64,000 nt of DNA from Vibrio mimicus (GCF_019048845.1 NZ_CP077425.1:992001-1056000); one strand, 5' to 3'. Shown: positions 18,905 through 27,716, counted from the first letter of the stretch. The notes: generated by a model not told the origin, from the letters alone. Numbers and translations are program-made.

Positions 18905-18984
18905 AAATTTGCCCAATGGATATGCATCAATGTGAGCTATAAGGTTGAATTTACAGTGTAATGTGGTTTTAATTGGCACGCTCA

Positions 18985-19104
18985 TAACAAACGCTTCAAG
19001 AGGGACTGTCAACGCATGGCATTTTCGGTTTTAGTGAGCATTTGTGGTTACGGTTGTTTAGTTTAGCCGTGCGGTAGCGTTGCCAGCCCCTTAAGCGGGC
19101 GTTA
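18985..19104 (+). repeat. attC 24 (class 1/4 hybrid)
   Basis: Left CGCTTCAAGAGGGACTGTC and right CCTTAAGCGGGCG with a class 1-like centre. Closes the reversed effector cassette; the core GCTCATAAC matches GTTATGAGC at 17104. Confidence 0.92.
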
Positions 19105-19202
19105 TGTTCTAGTGGGTAGTATCGACAAATATTTTTCTGTTGTAGCTGGGGATCAAGTGCGTTTGCTAGCATGGGTTATCTCAATATAAGTAAGGCAACA
19201 GT

Positions 19203-19451
19203 ATGAAAATATTATGTAAAAATATCATCGAAAAAATACAGTTATGGCATGTAGGGAAACCGATCTATTTTCCGGATTTGGGTGGCTATTATGACGAGCC
19301 GTATCAGCTTAGAACTGCAGAAGTAGTGTACATGAGACACTGGACATCAAAAGTGTTCCGAAAATTAATTAGCTGGGTTAAGGCAAATCCATTTGAGTTT
19401 TGTATGCGAGTGGTTAATTTTGTATCAGTTTTTACTTGGTCTCGAACATAA
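19203..19451 (+). CDS. Small hypothetical protein
   Basis: 82 residues, ATG 19203 with AAGGCAACAG upstream. Basic and aromatic. The last 30 residues (FRKLISWVKANPFEFCMRVVNFVSVF) are amphipathic to hydrophobic and could be membrane-associated. About 100 bp of leader precede it. I do not recognise it. Confidence 0.6.
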   Translation: MKILCKNIIEKIQLWHVGKPIYFPDLGGYYDEPYQLRTAEVVYMRHWTSKVFRKLISWVKANPFEFCMRVVNFVSVFTWSRT

Positions 19452-19571
19452 CAAACGCCTCAAGAGGGACTGTCAACGCTTGGCGTTTCCAGTCCCATTG
19501 AGCCGCGGTGGTTGCAGTTGTTGTGTTTGAGTTTAGTGTTAATGCGTTGCCAGCCCCTTAGGCGGGCGTTA
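19449..19571 (+). repeat. attC 25 (class 1)
   Basis: CAACGCTTGGCG variant. Right core GTTATGAGCAGC pairs over 12 bases with the left flank of attC 26. Confidence 0.95.
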
Positions 19572-19604
19572 TGAGCAGCATTAAAATTTAGAACTGAGTT
19601 GTAT

Positions 19605-20156
19605 ATGACAGAAAGAGAAAAAATGCTCTCTGGTGAGTATTACGATCCGAGTGACGCTGAGCTCGTCAAGTTGCGTCTTGAGGCTCGTTTACTCACAGAG
19701 AAGCTAAATCAAACAAGTGTAAATTGCCCAGATAAAAGAGTAGAGATAATCAAATCTTTGTTGGGTTCTACAGGAAGTAGCATTCACATTGAATCTACCT
19801 TCAACTGCGATTACGGGCTGAATATACACGTTGGTGAGAATTTCTATGCCAATTTTGGCTGCGTCATTTTGGACGTAGCGGAAGTTCGTATTGGCGATAA
19901 CTGTTTTATAGCACCACAGGTTGGAATTTATACTGCAACTCATCCAATCGATCCGATTCAGAGAAACAGTGGGTTAGAGTTTGGAAAGCCAATAAGAATA
20001 GGTAACAACTGTTGGATTGGAGGTCATGCAACGATCAACCCAGGAGTGACGTTAGGTGACAATGTTGTTGTTGCCTCAGGAGCCGTTGTAACAAAGAGTT
20101 TTGGTAGCAATGTTGTCATTGGTGGCAACCCTGCACGAGTGTTAAAAGAAATCTAG
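19605..20156 (+). CDS. Maltose/galactoside O-acetyltransferase-like (left-handed beta-helix)
   Basis: 183 residues from ATG 19605. The N-terminus MTEREKMLSGEYYDPSD is the Mac domain typical of maltose acetyltransferases. The hexapeptide-repeat helix follows, with family motifs NFYANFGCVILDVAEVRIG, the catalytic His in TATHP, and GNNCWIGGHATINPGVTLG. It would use acetyl-CoA to acetylate a sugar hydroxyl in the cytoplasm. Full family length. A TTG at 19599 is a weaker alternative start. Confidence 0.9.
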   Translation: MTEREKMLSGEYYDPSDAELVKLRLEARLLTEKLNQTSVNCPDKRVEIIKSLLGSTGSSIHIESTFNCDYGLNIHVGENFYANFGCVILDVAEVRIGDNCFIAPQVGIYTATHPIDPIQRNSGLEFGKPIRIGNNCWIGGHATINPGVTLGDNVVVASGAVVTKSFGSNVVIGGNPARVLKEI

Positions 20157-20177
20157 CAACCTTTAGCTCGCTGCTCA

Positions 20178-20299
20178 TAACAAACGCCTCAAGAGGGACT
20201 GTCAACGCGTGGCGTTTCCAGTCCCATTGAGCCACGGTGGTTGCAGTTGTTGCGTTTGAGTTTAGTGTTATGCGTTGCCAGCCCCTTAGGCGGGCGTTA
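20178..20299 (+). repeat. attC 26 (class 1)
   Basis: GAGCCACGG variant. Closes the acetyltransferase cassette. Confidence 0.95.
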
Positions 20300-20384
20300 G
20301 GCCTAATTTGATATACATCATACTAATCTGATTGCTTATGTGCGAACATGCTCGCAGTTTTTAATGTTGTAATTGGATGTGAGT

Positions 20385-20522
20385 ATGAAAAAAGTATTGG
20401 TTATCTTTGTGGCTTGTTTTGGTTTGGTTGGGACAGCCTTCGCTCATTCTGGTGGTACAGATTCAAACGGTTGCCACACAAACCATAAAACTGGTGAGTA
20501 TCACTGTCACAAACGCAAATAA
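20385..20522 (+). CDS. Small secreted YHYH-type protein
   Basis: 45 residues. MKKVLVIFVACFGLVGTAFA is a good signal peptide ending AFA, giving a mature peptide of about 25 residues: HSGGTDSNGCHTNHKTGEYH followed by CHKRK. The C..H...TGEYHCH pattern matches the short His/Cys-rich YHYH-like motif found in many small periplasmic proteins, which may bind metal or form a disulphide. Function unknown. About 85 bp before ATG leave room for a promoter; the 98 bp after it hold nothing I can identify. Confidence 0.75.
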   Translation: MKKVLVIFVACFGLVGTAFAHSGGTDSNGCHTNHKTGEYHCHKRK

Positions 20523-20620
20523 GGTAATTATCTGAATGCTGCAAAAAGGTGTGAATGTTCATATTTTTTTGTCTGTGTATCAACGGCGTTATTAGGCATT
20601 GATAACTCATAATTTCGGCC

Positions 20621-20743
20621 TAACAAACGCCTCAAGAGGGACTGTCAACGCGTGGCGTTTCCAGTCCCAATGAGCCGCGGTGGTTGCAGTTGTTGTGTTT
20701 GATTTTGGTTGTTATGCGTTGCCAGCCCCTTAGGCGGGCGTTA
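20621..20743 (+). repeat. attC 27 (class 1)
   Basis: TTTGATTTTGGTTG variant. Closes the small-secreted-protein cassette. Confidence 0.95.
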
Positions 20744-20761
20744 TAAAGCAGAGGAACATCA

Positions 20762-21874
20762 GTGAAACTTGGAAGAAATGAGCCATGTTGGTGCGGCTCA
20801 AAGAAAAAATACAAACGTTGTCATTTAGGGCGTGATAAACAAGCTCCTGTTGATAAAGGCACGATAATGAAAGAGATGAATAGCTTCAACTCAAAAAAAC
20901 TTTGTAGCGTGCCAGAATCGATGAAATCTGAATGTTCAAAGAAAATCATCAAAGCGCATTCAGTATCAAAAAGCTCCTCCCTAAAAGCTATAGCAGCAGA
21001 TGGACATGTTTACACTACCTTCAAAACAAATCATGACTTCTCTATGTCTAAAAGAGTCCAACCGAAGAAAGTAGGTATTAACCAAGCCTCAGTATTTACT
21101 GGTTTTTGCTCAACTCACGACAAACACATTTTTGCTCCGATTGAAGACAATGCGTTTGATAAAAGTCCACACCATTGTTTTCTCGTGGCATATCGATCTT
21201 TATGTCGAGAACTTTTTGTAAAAGAGAGCGCTGCAAATACATTTAGCTTTGCTCAAGAGTTAGATAAAGGTAAATCTCTTAGTGAACAAGTCATGATACA
21301 AAAAATGGCTAAATACTATGGTTCAAACAATGATCTTACAATGGGAGACCTGCGGTACCTAAAGCAGAAGCTTGATCACATGTTTACGGCTGCTGCCTTT
21401 GATGACTTACATCACTTAGTCGTGGAACTTGAATTACCTCCGAGGGTTATGACCAGTGCGGTACTGGGGTATACGGTTGGTTTCGATGGTGAACTGCTTC
21501 AAACGATATCTAATGATCCCAAGGATATACCAGACTATGTATTCATTAACTCATTTGCATCTGAAAACAAAGGGTACATTGTCTTGTCGTGGTTGAAAGA
21601 GCATTCAAGAAGCAATTTAAAATTTATTAACCAACTCCTTCAGACAGGTTCTGTGTCAAATTCACTTTCTATTTTCACCTTCGCAATGGTTGAAAATATT
21701 TATATATCACCAGAATGGTGGGAAAGTTTAAACAAAGCAGAGCAAGAAAAAATTTGTGCTATTTATGCTCAAGGAGCAACCGAGCATACAGACAATGATG
21801 TGTTAGTTGGAATTCCGGTCTTGGATGAAAACCCTCTAATAAACACGGTCACAGTTGGGGAGTTTGCTTTATAA
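20762..21874 (+). CDS. SEC-C motif protein, unknown function
   Basis: 370 residues from GTG 20762 (AGAGGA upstream). The N-terminus GRNEPCWCGSKKKYKRCH is a SEC-C zinc-binding motif, here at the start rather than the end of the protein. The rest is soluble; a region with VFTGFCSTHDKHIFAPIE and HHCFLVAYRSLCRELFVKE contains several His and Cys. SEC-C motifs occur in SecA and in many uncharacterised proteins, so this does not by itself give a function. The cassette ends in a class 2 attC. Confidence 0.75.
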   Translation: MKLGRNEPCWCGSKKKYKRCHLGRDKQAPVDKGTIMKEMNSFNSKKLCSVPESMKSECSKKIIKAHSVSKSSSLKAIAADGHVYTTFKTNHDFSMSKRVQPKKVGINQASVFTGFCSTHDKHIFAPIEDNAFDKSPHHCFLVAYRSLCRELFVKESAANTFSFAQELDKGKSLSEQVMIQKMAKYYGSNNDLTMGDLRYLKQKLDHMFTAAAFDDLHHLVVELELPPRVMTSAVLGYTVGFDGELLQTISNDPKDIPDYVFINSFASENKGYIVLSWLKEHSRSNLKFINQLLQTGSVSNSLSIFTFAMVENIYISPEWWESLNKAEQEKICAIYAQGATEHTDNDVLVGIPVLDENPLINTVTVGEFAL

Positions 21875-21994
21875 CAAGCAATTTAAGAGGGATTCACAAC
21901 GCTTGGCATTTTTGCTTCTACTTCAAATTTAGTGCTTATGGCACAATTCTTTAGGTTTAGGGGGAGGCGTTGTTCACCCCTTAATTGGGCGTTA
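21872..21994 (+). repeat. attC 28 (class 2)
   Basis: TAGTGCTTATGG and GGGGGAGGCG variants. It directly precedes the second HEPN cassette. Confidence 0.93.
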
Positions 21995-22030
21995 GCAGCC
22001 TATGCGAATCCCATCAATTAAGAGGTAATA

Positions 22031-22708
22031 ATGTTCAAGAATAGTCATTTGTTTTTTGTACCAGAAGAATTGAACTTGCTCCGAGCATTTCATCGTAAGC
22101 AACTGGAGTTCGTTGATGGGTTTGTCGGAAATATAGAGCAGCACATTGAAACATACACTGATAAAGTGTTTATTCAGCAATGGGCTGGAGATGAGGGCGA
22201 AGTTGTCGAAGTTGAGAAGCAACATATTGCTGGAATAACAGAAGATGAATATGACTTCAAAGAGATTTTTACCTCTGTGATGCCAATGTATCAAAGACAA
22301 TCAATGCTTTTAACCGCTTGGTCAATGTTTGAAAATGAAATCAAAACTTACTATAGCAGGCTTGCAAGTAAGGTCGGTGCTAAGCCTATAAAACGAGAAA
22401 AAGACTCCAGTGACCTCGCTTATATGGTTTCAAGTTTACAAGCAATGGGAATTGTTTCAGAACCTTCTAAGCGGTTTATAGATGCTTTTAATCGACTTAA
22501 CGATGAAGTACGTTTCGTCCGTATTGATTGGGTTCATAATGGTGGTAAGCCTGTAAAGTCGAAGTTTATAGAACAGACAGAGGGTTTAGCAATGAATGGC
22601 TCTCAAATAGATATTTCAGTCGCTTATATCGAGGAAGTTACGAACCTAATGTGGGTGCTTTCAACCGAAATTACACAGTCAGCTCGCACTAATTTGGGCG
22701 GCAGCTAA
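22031..22708 (+). CDS. HEPN-like protein, copy 2
   Basis: 225 residues with the same R-x4-H motif (RIDWVHNGG) as copy 1. It differs from copy 1 at two residues (REKD for REKN, EEVT for EEVM). The non-coding leader is also nearly identical, but the cassette sits behind a class 2 attC here and behind a class 1 attC at 443. It is a separate insertion event of the same cassette about 21.6 kb away. Confidence 0.7.
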   Translation: MFKNSHLFFVPEELNLLRAFHRKQLEFVDGFVGNIEQHIETYTDKVFIQQWAGDEGEVVEVEKQHIAGITEDEYDFKEIFTSVMPMYQRQSMLLTAWSMFENEIKTYYSRLASKVGAKPIKREKDSSDLAYMVSSLQAMGIVSEPSKRFIDAFNRLNDEVRFVRIDWVHNGGKPVKSKFIEQTEGLAMNGSQIDISVAYIEEVTNLMWVLSTEITQSARTNLGGS

Positions 22709-22828
22709 CAAACAATTTAAGAGGGATTCACAACGCTTGGCATTTTTGCTTCTACTTCAAATTTAGTGTTTATGGCACAATGCTTTAGGTTTGGGTGGCG
22801 GCGTTGTTCACCCCTTAATTGGGCGTTA
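22706..22828 (+). repeat. attC 29 (class 2)
   Basis: Matches attC 2 except for about three positions, as expected for the duplicate cassette. Confidence 0.93.
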
Positions 22829-22862
22829 GCCATCACTCGTAAATTAGAATTGAGAGTTTAGA

Positions 22863-23465
22863 ATGAATTTAACTGGTAACTTAAAATTAAGTCGTTGTCC
22901 TCATTGTTCGGTTGCGTCTCCGCTACTCAATATTAAAGACCAATTCCAAACTAGAGATGAAGCAAATCTTAATCCCAGAATGTGGGGGATATATATTTGT
23001 ACATCTTGTGGAGGTGTAATCACTGCTTGGGCTCATAATTCAGGCCAAATAGTTCAAGAATTTTTCCCTGAAATCCAATTGATATCCGAGGATATTCCAG
23101 AAATACCTCGTACATATTTACAACAGGCATACAGCAGTTTTCATGCACCTGCGGGAGCTGTTATGTTGGCAGCAAGTGCTGTTGATTCAATGCTCAAACA
23201 CAAAGGTTTAACCGATGGTAGTCTGTACAGCCGTATCAAAAAAGCATGTGAACTTCACATTATTACGGATGACATGGCTCAATGGGCTCATGAGGTTCGC
23301 TTAGATGCTAATGATCAAAGGCATGCAGACCAAAATGCCTCCTTACCAAGCCAAAGTGATGCTAAAAGAGTATTTGATTTTGCGCTATCTCTAGCTGAAA
23401 TATTATTTGTACTACCCAGCAGAGTCGCTAGAGGAATTGAGCAAGCTGAAAGTTCAAATGGCTAA
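22863..23465 (+). CDS. DUF4145-like protein with N-terminal zinc ribbon
   Basis: 200 residues, ATG 22863 after GAGAGTTTAGA. N-terminal zinc ribbon CPHCSVASPLL ... CTSCGG. The C-terminal half (YSSFHAPAGAVMLAASAVDS, then HEVRLDANDQRHADQ) has the layout of the DUF4145/HEPN-like fold, with R and H seven residues apart. Such domains occur fused to restriction and defence proteins and alone. No partner is in the cassette. Confidence 0.7.
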   Translation: MNLTGNLKLSRCPHCSVASPLLNIKDQFQTRDEANLNPRMWGIYICTSCGGVITAWAHNSGQIVQEFFPEIQLISEDIPEIPRTYLQQAYSSFHAPAGAVMLAASAVDSMLKHKGLTDGSLYSRIKKACELHIITDDMAQWAHEVRLDANDQRHADQNASLPSQSDAKRVFDFALSLAEILFVLPSRVARGIEQAESSNG

Positions 23466-23582
23466 CAAACGCTTCAAGAGGGACAGCCAACGCGCGGCAT
23501 TTTTACTATGCGTTGGTTTTTTTGGTTACGGTGTTATGCGGAAGGTTGGTCGTGGCGTTGGCTGCCCCTTAAGCGGGCGTTA
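23463..23582 (+). repeat. attC 30 (class 4)
   Basis: CGCTTCAAGAGGGACAGCC ... GCTGCCCCTTAAGCGGGCG. A first site of this class; others are attC 45, 71 and 74. Confidence 0.93.
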
Positions 23583-23608
23583 TGTGGCAATCCAGAAAGG
23601 GAGCCCAA

Positions 23609-23947
23609 ATGAAGAAATTCTTAGCATCCATAGTGTTGTCCAATCTAATTGCAGTAGCATGTGTTTATCTATTTGAGTTCAGTTTTGGATACTTAAAAAT
23701 TGCTTTTCTCAAAGATTATGCGTTTTATTCGATGCTTATTCTTCTGGTGCTAGGGGCATTTTTTTCCTTCTCTGGACATGGTGTTGGTTACAGCGATCCA
23801 AGTAATGTTGCGGGAGTTGCAGCGAGTAGCTTGATCGACAACGATTCAGCTAAAAAGACCGTGGTTACAAGACTGGAGAGTACTGGCTTAGGGCATAGAT
23901 TTTTAATCGCCAGTCTGTTGCCATTGATTTTTTGCTTCATCGTATAG
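23609..23947 (+). CDS. Small polytopic membrane protein
   Basis: 112 residues from ATG 23609 (AAAGGGAG upstream); an in-frame ATG at 23582 lies in the recombination core and lacks a ribosome binding site. Three hydrophobic segments: about 5-24, 36-56 and 95-112. The soluble loop (GVGYSDPSNVAGVAASSLID) is Gly/Ser-rich. Not recognised. Confidence 0.7.
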   Translation: MKKFLASIVLSNLIAVACVYLFEFSFGYLKIAFLKDYAFYSMLILLVLGAFFSFSGHGVGYSDPSNVAGVAASSLIDNDSAKKTVVTRLESTGLGHRFLIASLLPLIFCFIV

Positions 23948-23962
23948 CTGTGCTCGGCCACA

Positions 23963-24084
23963 TAACAAACGCCTCAAGAGGGACTGTCAACGCGTGGCGT
24001 TTCCAGTCCCATTGAGCCGCGGTGGTTGCAGTTGTTGTGTTTGAGTTTAGTGGTATGCGTTGTCAGCCCCTTAGGCGGGCGTTA
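23963..24084 (+). repeat. attC 31 (class 1)
   Basis: Left flank GGCCACATAAC pairs with GTTATGTGGC at 23579, the start of its own cassette. Confidence 0.95.
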
Positions 24085-24123
24085 TAAGCAAGTTGAAGTT
24101 TGGGCTTTAAAGGAAAGTGAAAA

Positions 24124-24537
24124 ATGGAAGTTGAATATTTTGTAAATCGCCCAATTACGCCAGAGCAGTTTGTGGAACTCCTCAATCAGACAACGCTTGG
24201 AGCTAGACGTCCAACCGATAATTACGAATGTATCAGTGGGATGTTGGCAAATACGGATTTGCTTGTTTCAGCTTGGATTGGTGAGCGGCTTGTCGGTATT
24301 GCTCGCTCGGTGACAGATTTTCATTACTGCTGCTACTTATCGGATTTGGCTGTCTCGGAGCAGGTCCAATCGAAAGGTATTGGTAAAGAATTGATCCGAC
24401 AGACTTTCGTTAGTCTGAAAAAAGGTTGTAAGTTGATTTTGTTAGCAGCACCACAAGCAACTGAATACTATCCAAAAATTGGTTTTAAGCAGCATAACAG
24501 CGCATGGCTAATGTCAGATTTAGAAGAGCTTCTGTAA
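24124..24537 (+). CDS. GNAT-family N-acetyltransferase, copy 1 of second type
   Basis: 137 residues, ATG 24124 after AAAGGAAAG. Motif A is LAVSEQVQSKGIGKELIRQT (Q-x-x-G-I-G). The C-terminal GCKLILLAAPQATEYYPKIG is typical of small GNATs that end in YY.k.GF. It differs from the copy at 53091 at two residues (V/A in RQTFVSL and A/S in LLAAPQ). Substrate unknown. Confidence 0.88.
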   Translation: MEVEYFVNRPITPEQFVELLNQTTLGARRPTDNYECISGMLANTDLLVSAWIGERLVGIARSVTDFHYCCYLSDLAVSEQVQSKGIGKELIRQTFVSLKKGCKLILLAAPQATEYYPKIGFKQHNSAWLMSDLEELL

Positions 24538-24554
24538 CGTTGGTATCTTGCTTA

Positions 24555-24682
24555 TAACAAACGCCTCAAGAGGGATTGTCAACGCGCAGCGTTTCCAGTC
24601 CCATTGAGCCGCGGTGGTTACGGTCGTTGTGTTTGGTTTGGGTTTAGTGGTAATGCGTTGTCAGCCCCTTAGGCGGGCGTTA
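24555..24682 (+). repeat. attC 32 (class 1, long)
   Basis: Carries a 5-bp longer right half (GTGTTTGGTTTGGGTTTAG) than attC 69, which closes the duplicate GNAT cassette. Confidence 0.94.
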
Positions 24683-25093
24683 GCTTCTTAAAGCAAAAAA
24701 CATCAAAATCTGGGGTTAATTGCTTTGAAACTCAGCTTTTAGCATTCAAATTTCACAAATTGGCTTTCGAGTTTTTCTGATGCCGATTTGGTAGAAATTG
24801 TTGAAAGTTCAGCAGGTTCAAAGCCGCTGAAAACCCACAAGCCTCGATGCTTCAAGGTTGTTGGATGTTCCACACGGCAAGTTTGGTTTCACAAAAGGCT
24901 GCATCATCGCTGTGATCTTGCTTTCTTTGTCGTGGACTCTTAACCGTGGCCAACTTAGCCTAGATCGTTTTAAGTTTTGGCAGCCAACTTCACAGCTTTG
25001 GGCGTTGGACATGTGTTTGTGTGATGCTTCTGCGTAAAATGGTTTTCAAGCAAATGTGTTTAAAAATCATTGTTAAACAATCGGCTACGAAGC
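24683..25093 (+). repeat. ORF-less cassette family A, copy 9
   Basis: 411 bp, subgroup a with a diverged left end (AGCTTCTTAAAGCAAAAAAC). The second frame is open to ALDMCLCDASA. Confidence 0.85.
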
Positions 25094-25216
25094 TAACAAA
25101 CGCCTCAAGAGGGACTGTCAACGCGCGGCGTTTCCAGTCCCATTGAGCCGCGGTGGTTATGGTTGTTGTGCTTGATTTTTGTGGTAATGCGTTGTCAGCC
25201 CCTTAGGCGGGCGTTA
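25094..25216 (+). repeat. attC 33 (class 1)
   Basis: TTGTGCTTGATTTTTG variant. Separates two tandem family A cassettes. Confidence 0.95.
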
Positions 25217-25600
25217 GTTTCTCTCAGGAAAATCATCAAAAATTCACGCACAACGTTCTGAAAATTCAGCCTTTATCGTTCAAGCTGCACAATTTGGCTT
25301 TGGGGTTTTTCCTGATGCTGATTTGGTAGAACGCGTTGAAAGTTGAGCGGTTTCAAAATCGCTGATAACCAACAAGCTGTGATGCTTCAATGTTGTCGGA
25401 CGTTCAACTTGATCAGTTTGGTTTCATAAAAGGCTGAATCATCGCTGTTATCTGGCTTTCTTTGTCGCGGACTCTTAACGTTTTGGCAGCCAACGTCACA
25501 GCTTTTGGCGTTGGACGTGTGTTTGCGTGATGCTTTTGCGTAAAATGACTTTCAAGCAAATGAGTTTAAAAAGTCATTTTTAAACAATAGGCTACGAAAC
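25217..25600 (+). repeat. ORF-less cassette family A, copy 10 (deletion form)
   Basis: 384 bp, subgroup b. CGGACTCTTAAC is joined directly to GTTTTGGCAGCC, with loss of the CGTGGCCAACTTAACCTTG region, as also in copies 19 and 21. Confidence 0.84.
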
Positions 25601-25722
25601 TAACAAACGCCTCAAGAGGGACTGTCAACGCGCGGCGTTTCCAGTCCCATTGAGCCGCGGTGGTTGCAGTTGTTGTGTTTGAGTTTAGTGTTATGCGTTG
25701 TCAGCCCCTTAGGCGGGCGTTA
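25601..25722 (+). repeat. attC 34 (class 1)
   Basis: Right core GTTAGCTTAAA is complementary to TTTAAGCTAAC before attC 35 over 11 bases. Confidence 0.95.
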
Positions 25723-26070
25723 GCTTAAAGCATTAAAAATCAGTTGCTTGTGGTTTTTTCTTTCTTCCATCGACAATTCATTCAGGCTTTTCGGCAAATC
25801 AACATTGTTTGCCAATGCGAGTTTTGAGCGGTTGCCTCAATTGAGTTTTAGGGTTGCGCGAGGTTAGCCAGTTTGGCGTAAAGTCGCTTTGGAAGTTTTG
25901 CTTTCGCTTTGAGTTTTCCGAAAATGAGTTATCAAAATTTTCGGGTTTTCAAATCACATGAAAGGTCACAAAGTTTGCGTCATTTCGGGTTTTAAATCTC
26001 AGGTGGTTTGTTGGTTTTCTAAATCGGGTTAATCTCAGTTTTGGTAAACCTAAGGTGCTGAAATTTAAGC
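25723..26070 (+). repeat. ORF-less cassette distantly related to family B
   Basis: 348 bp without a credible gene on either strand. It shares short blocks with family B in the same order (AAAAATCAGTTG near the start, GGTTGCCTCAATTGAG, GCGCGAGGTTAG, AAGTCGCTTTG), but lacks the second hairpin unit. T-rich. Confidence 0.6.
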
Positions 26071-26190
26071 TAACAAACTGCTTAAGCGGGATTCGCAATG
26101 CGTGGCATTTTTAGCATGCGGTGGGTTTTGTGATTAAGGCGGTGTGCGGTAGCTTTTGTAGTGCATTGCTCACCCCTTAGCGGGGCGTTA
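26071..26190 (+). repeat. attC 35 (class 3-like)
   Basis: CTGCTTAAGCGGGATTCGCAATGCG ... CCTTAGCGGGGCG. A variant not seen elsewhere in the window. Confidence 0.9.
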
Positions 26191-26215
26191 TGTGTAGGTT
26201 TGTTTCCAAACGTCT

Positions 26216-26527
26216 ATGGAGTTAGATTTGAAATTTACTATGTGGGAAAGGTTCAGAGGCTTTGTTTCAAGAAATCCAGAAGAATATTGGTTTAATCACT
26301 TTACCGATGAAGAAAAGAAGCTCAGAAAAATGGACGTATGGGAACTAGCTGAAGTTATTTGTGATGGGTCAATCAGCTCACAAAGGGACGAACGTAAAAT
26401 AGTCGCTGAGTATATGTTGCAGCAAAGGTTAGCTAAAATTCAAAGCAACGCGACATATGTTAGTGCTCTTACATCAGCAATCTTTGGAGTCGTTGGCGTT
26501 ATTGTAGGAGCACTCTTAAATTCATAG
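26216..26527 (+). CDS. Small tail-anchored protein
   Basis: 103 residues from ATG 26216. A charged soluble part (WFNHFTDEEKKLRKMDVWEL) ends in one C-terminal membrane segment (ALTSAIFGVVGVIVGALLN). Ribosome binding site is weak, so a later start is possible. Similar in layout, though not in sequence, to the gene at 1259. Confidence 0.65.
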   Translation: MELDLKFTMWERFRGFVSRNPEEYWFNHFTDEEKKLRKMDVWELAEVICDGSISSQRDERKIVAEYMLQQRLAKIQSNATYVSALTSAIFGVVGVIVGALLNS

Positions 26528-26543
26528 TGGCCTCCTTTACACA

Positions 26544-26666
26544 TAACAAACGCCTCAAGAGGGACTGTCAACGCGTAGCGTTTCCAGTCCCATTGAGCCG
26601 CGGTGGTTACGGTTGTTGTGTTTGAGTTTTGTGATAATGCGTTGTCAGCCCCTTAGGCGGGCGTTA
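26544..26666 (+). repeat. attC 36 (class 1)
   Basis: CAACGCGTAGCG and TTTTGTGATAATGCG variants. The crossover core GTTATGTC forms an in-frame but probably unused ATG for the next gene. Confidence 0.95.
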
Positions 26667-26683
26667 TGTCATGGGAGGTATTT

Positions 26684-27247
26684 GTGACAGAAGCAAAAGT
26701 GATAAATGTGCCAATACATATTGTTGATCCTGTGAAAAATTCGATCGACTTGATGGTTGATAAACTAAGTGTAATTACAGAGTTTAAACTTTGGTACGCT
26801 TTCTATCATCAGATAATTGATGGAAACTATGAAGTTCAAAATGCGGAATTTTCAGAGGCTTTTCATAAGCTCTGGACTATTTCAGGTCATCACATCCGAG
26901 AGCAAATTAATGATGATAAGAAATTACTCCAATTACTAAGTAAATTTTTACCACCATATAAAGAGGAGAGCATCTTATTGTTCAGAGGAGAGGCCTTAGA
27001 CTCATACAATAAGCAACAGATTGGTTTTTGCTGGACACCTGTCCGTGACAAAGCGGAACAATTTGCATGTGGTCTTAACGCTGTTGGCTCTGGTGGTATT
27101 TTGCTGTCATGTGAGTGTCAATCGAATTGGATTCTATCTTCGCCCAGTGAACATAGTAAATACTTAGGTGAGTATGAATATACAGTTAACCCTTTTCTTT
27201 TAGAAAATGTCATAGGGCTTACCCGATTCCCAGCCTTAGGAAGCTGA
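26684..27247 (+). CDS. Possible ADP-ribosyltransferase-like protein
   Basis: 187 residues from GTG 26684, chosen because GGGAGG lies 5 bases upstream; an in-frame ATG at 26666 sits inside the recombination core. The second half shows LLFRGEALDSYNKQQIGFCW with WTPVRDKAEQFA, then GGILLSCECQSNWIL and LGEYEYTVNP. R-G-E, W-T...A..FA and a late E-x-E resemble the ART (R-S-E) fold of NAD-dependent ADP-ribosyltransferases. This is a motif-level inference; if right, the protein could be a toxin or a defence effector. No antitoxin is in the cassette. Confidence 0.55.
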   Translation: MTEAKVINVPIHIVDPVKNSIDLMVDKLSVITEFKLWYAFYHQIIDGNYEVQNAEFSEAFHKLWTISGHHIREQINDDKKLLQLLSKFLPPYKEESILLFRGEALDSYNKQQIGFCWTPVRDKAEQFACGLNAVGSGGILLSCECQSNWILSSPSEHSKYLGEYEYTVNPFLLENVIGLTRFPALGS

Positions 27248-27249
27248 CA

Positions 27250-27371
27250 TAACAAACGCCTCAAGAGGGACTGTCAACGCGTGGCGTTTCCAGTCCCAAT
27301 GAACCGCGGTGGTTATGGCTGTTGTGTTTGAGTTTTGTGGTGTGCGTTGCCAGCCCCTTAGGCGGGCGTTA
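27250..27371 (+). repeat. attC 37 (class 1)
   Basis: CAATGAACCGCGG variant. Closes the ART-like cassette. Confidence 0.95.
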
Positions 27372-27389
27372 TGTTTATCGGAGAAGTTC

Positions 27390-27704
27390 ATGGTCAATTG
27401 GCCTTGTATTCTGAAATTAGATGGTGACGATGAGCTTGTTTATTTGGGCTCTGAGGCTGATTTGAATTGCGAGTGTGTGGATCTGATCGTTAGTCCGAGC
27501 GATCGAGTCATTGATTCTGAAGGTTTTGTCTATTCAATAGTTTCAGATGGATCAGCAGTCAACTTGATTGAAAACTCAACCCAGATTTCAGTAGAGGAAG
27601 CGTCTAGATTGATTCAACGTCATGAGTTCTGTTTAGCGGAAGTCTGTTTGACAAAAATTCAGTTTGAAACAGTCGCGGAAGCATTTAACTGTTTGAAATC
27701 TTAG
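27390..27704 (+). CDS. DUF4144-like protein
   Basis: 104 residues from ATG 27390 (GGAGAAGTTC upstream). An in-frame start at 27309 lies in the attC and was rejected. The N-terminus MVNWPCILKLDGDDELVYLG looks like the small acidic DUF4144 family common in Vibrio. No membrane segment. Function unknown. Confidence 0.68.
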   Translation: MVNWPCILKLDGDDELVYLGSEADLNCECVDLIVSPSDRVIDSEGFVYSIVSDGSAVNLIENSTQISVEEASRLIQRHEFCLAEVCLTKIQFETVAEAFNCLKS

Positions 27705-27716
27705 GCCAGATAAACA

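Noticed and set aside
22031..22300. Minus-strand 102-codon ORF opposite the HEPN gene (21992-22300; also 404-712)
   Set aside because: Shadow of the coding strand; conserved only because the sense gene is duplicated.
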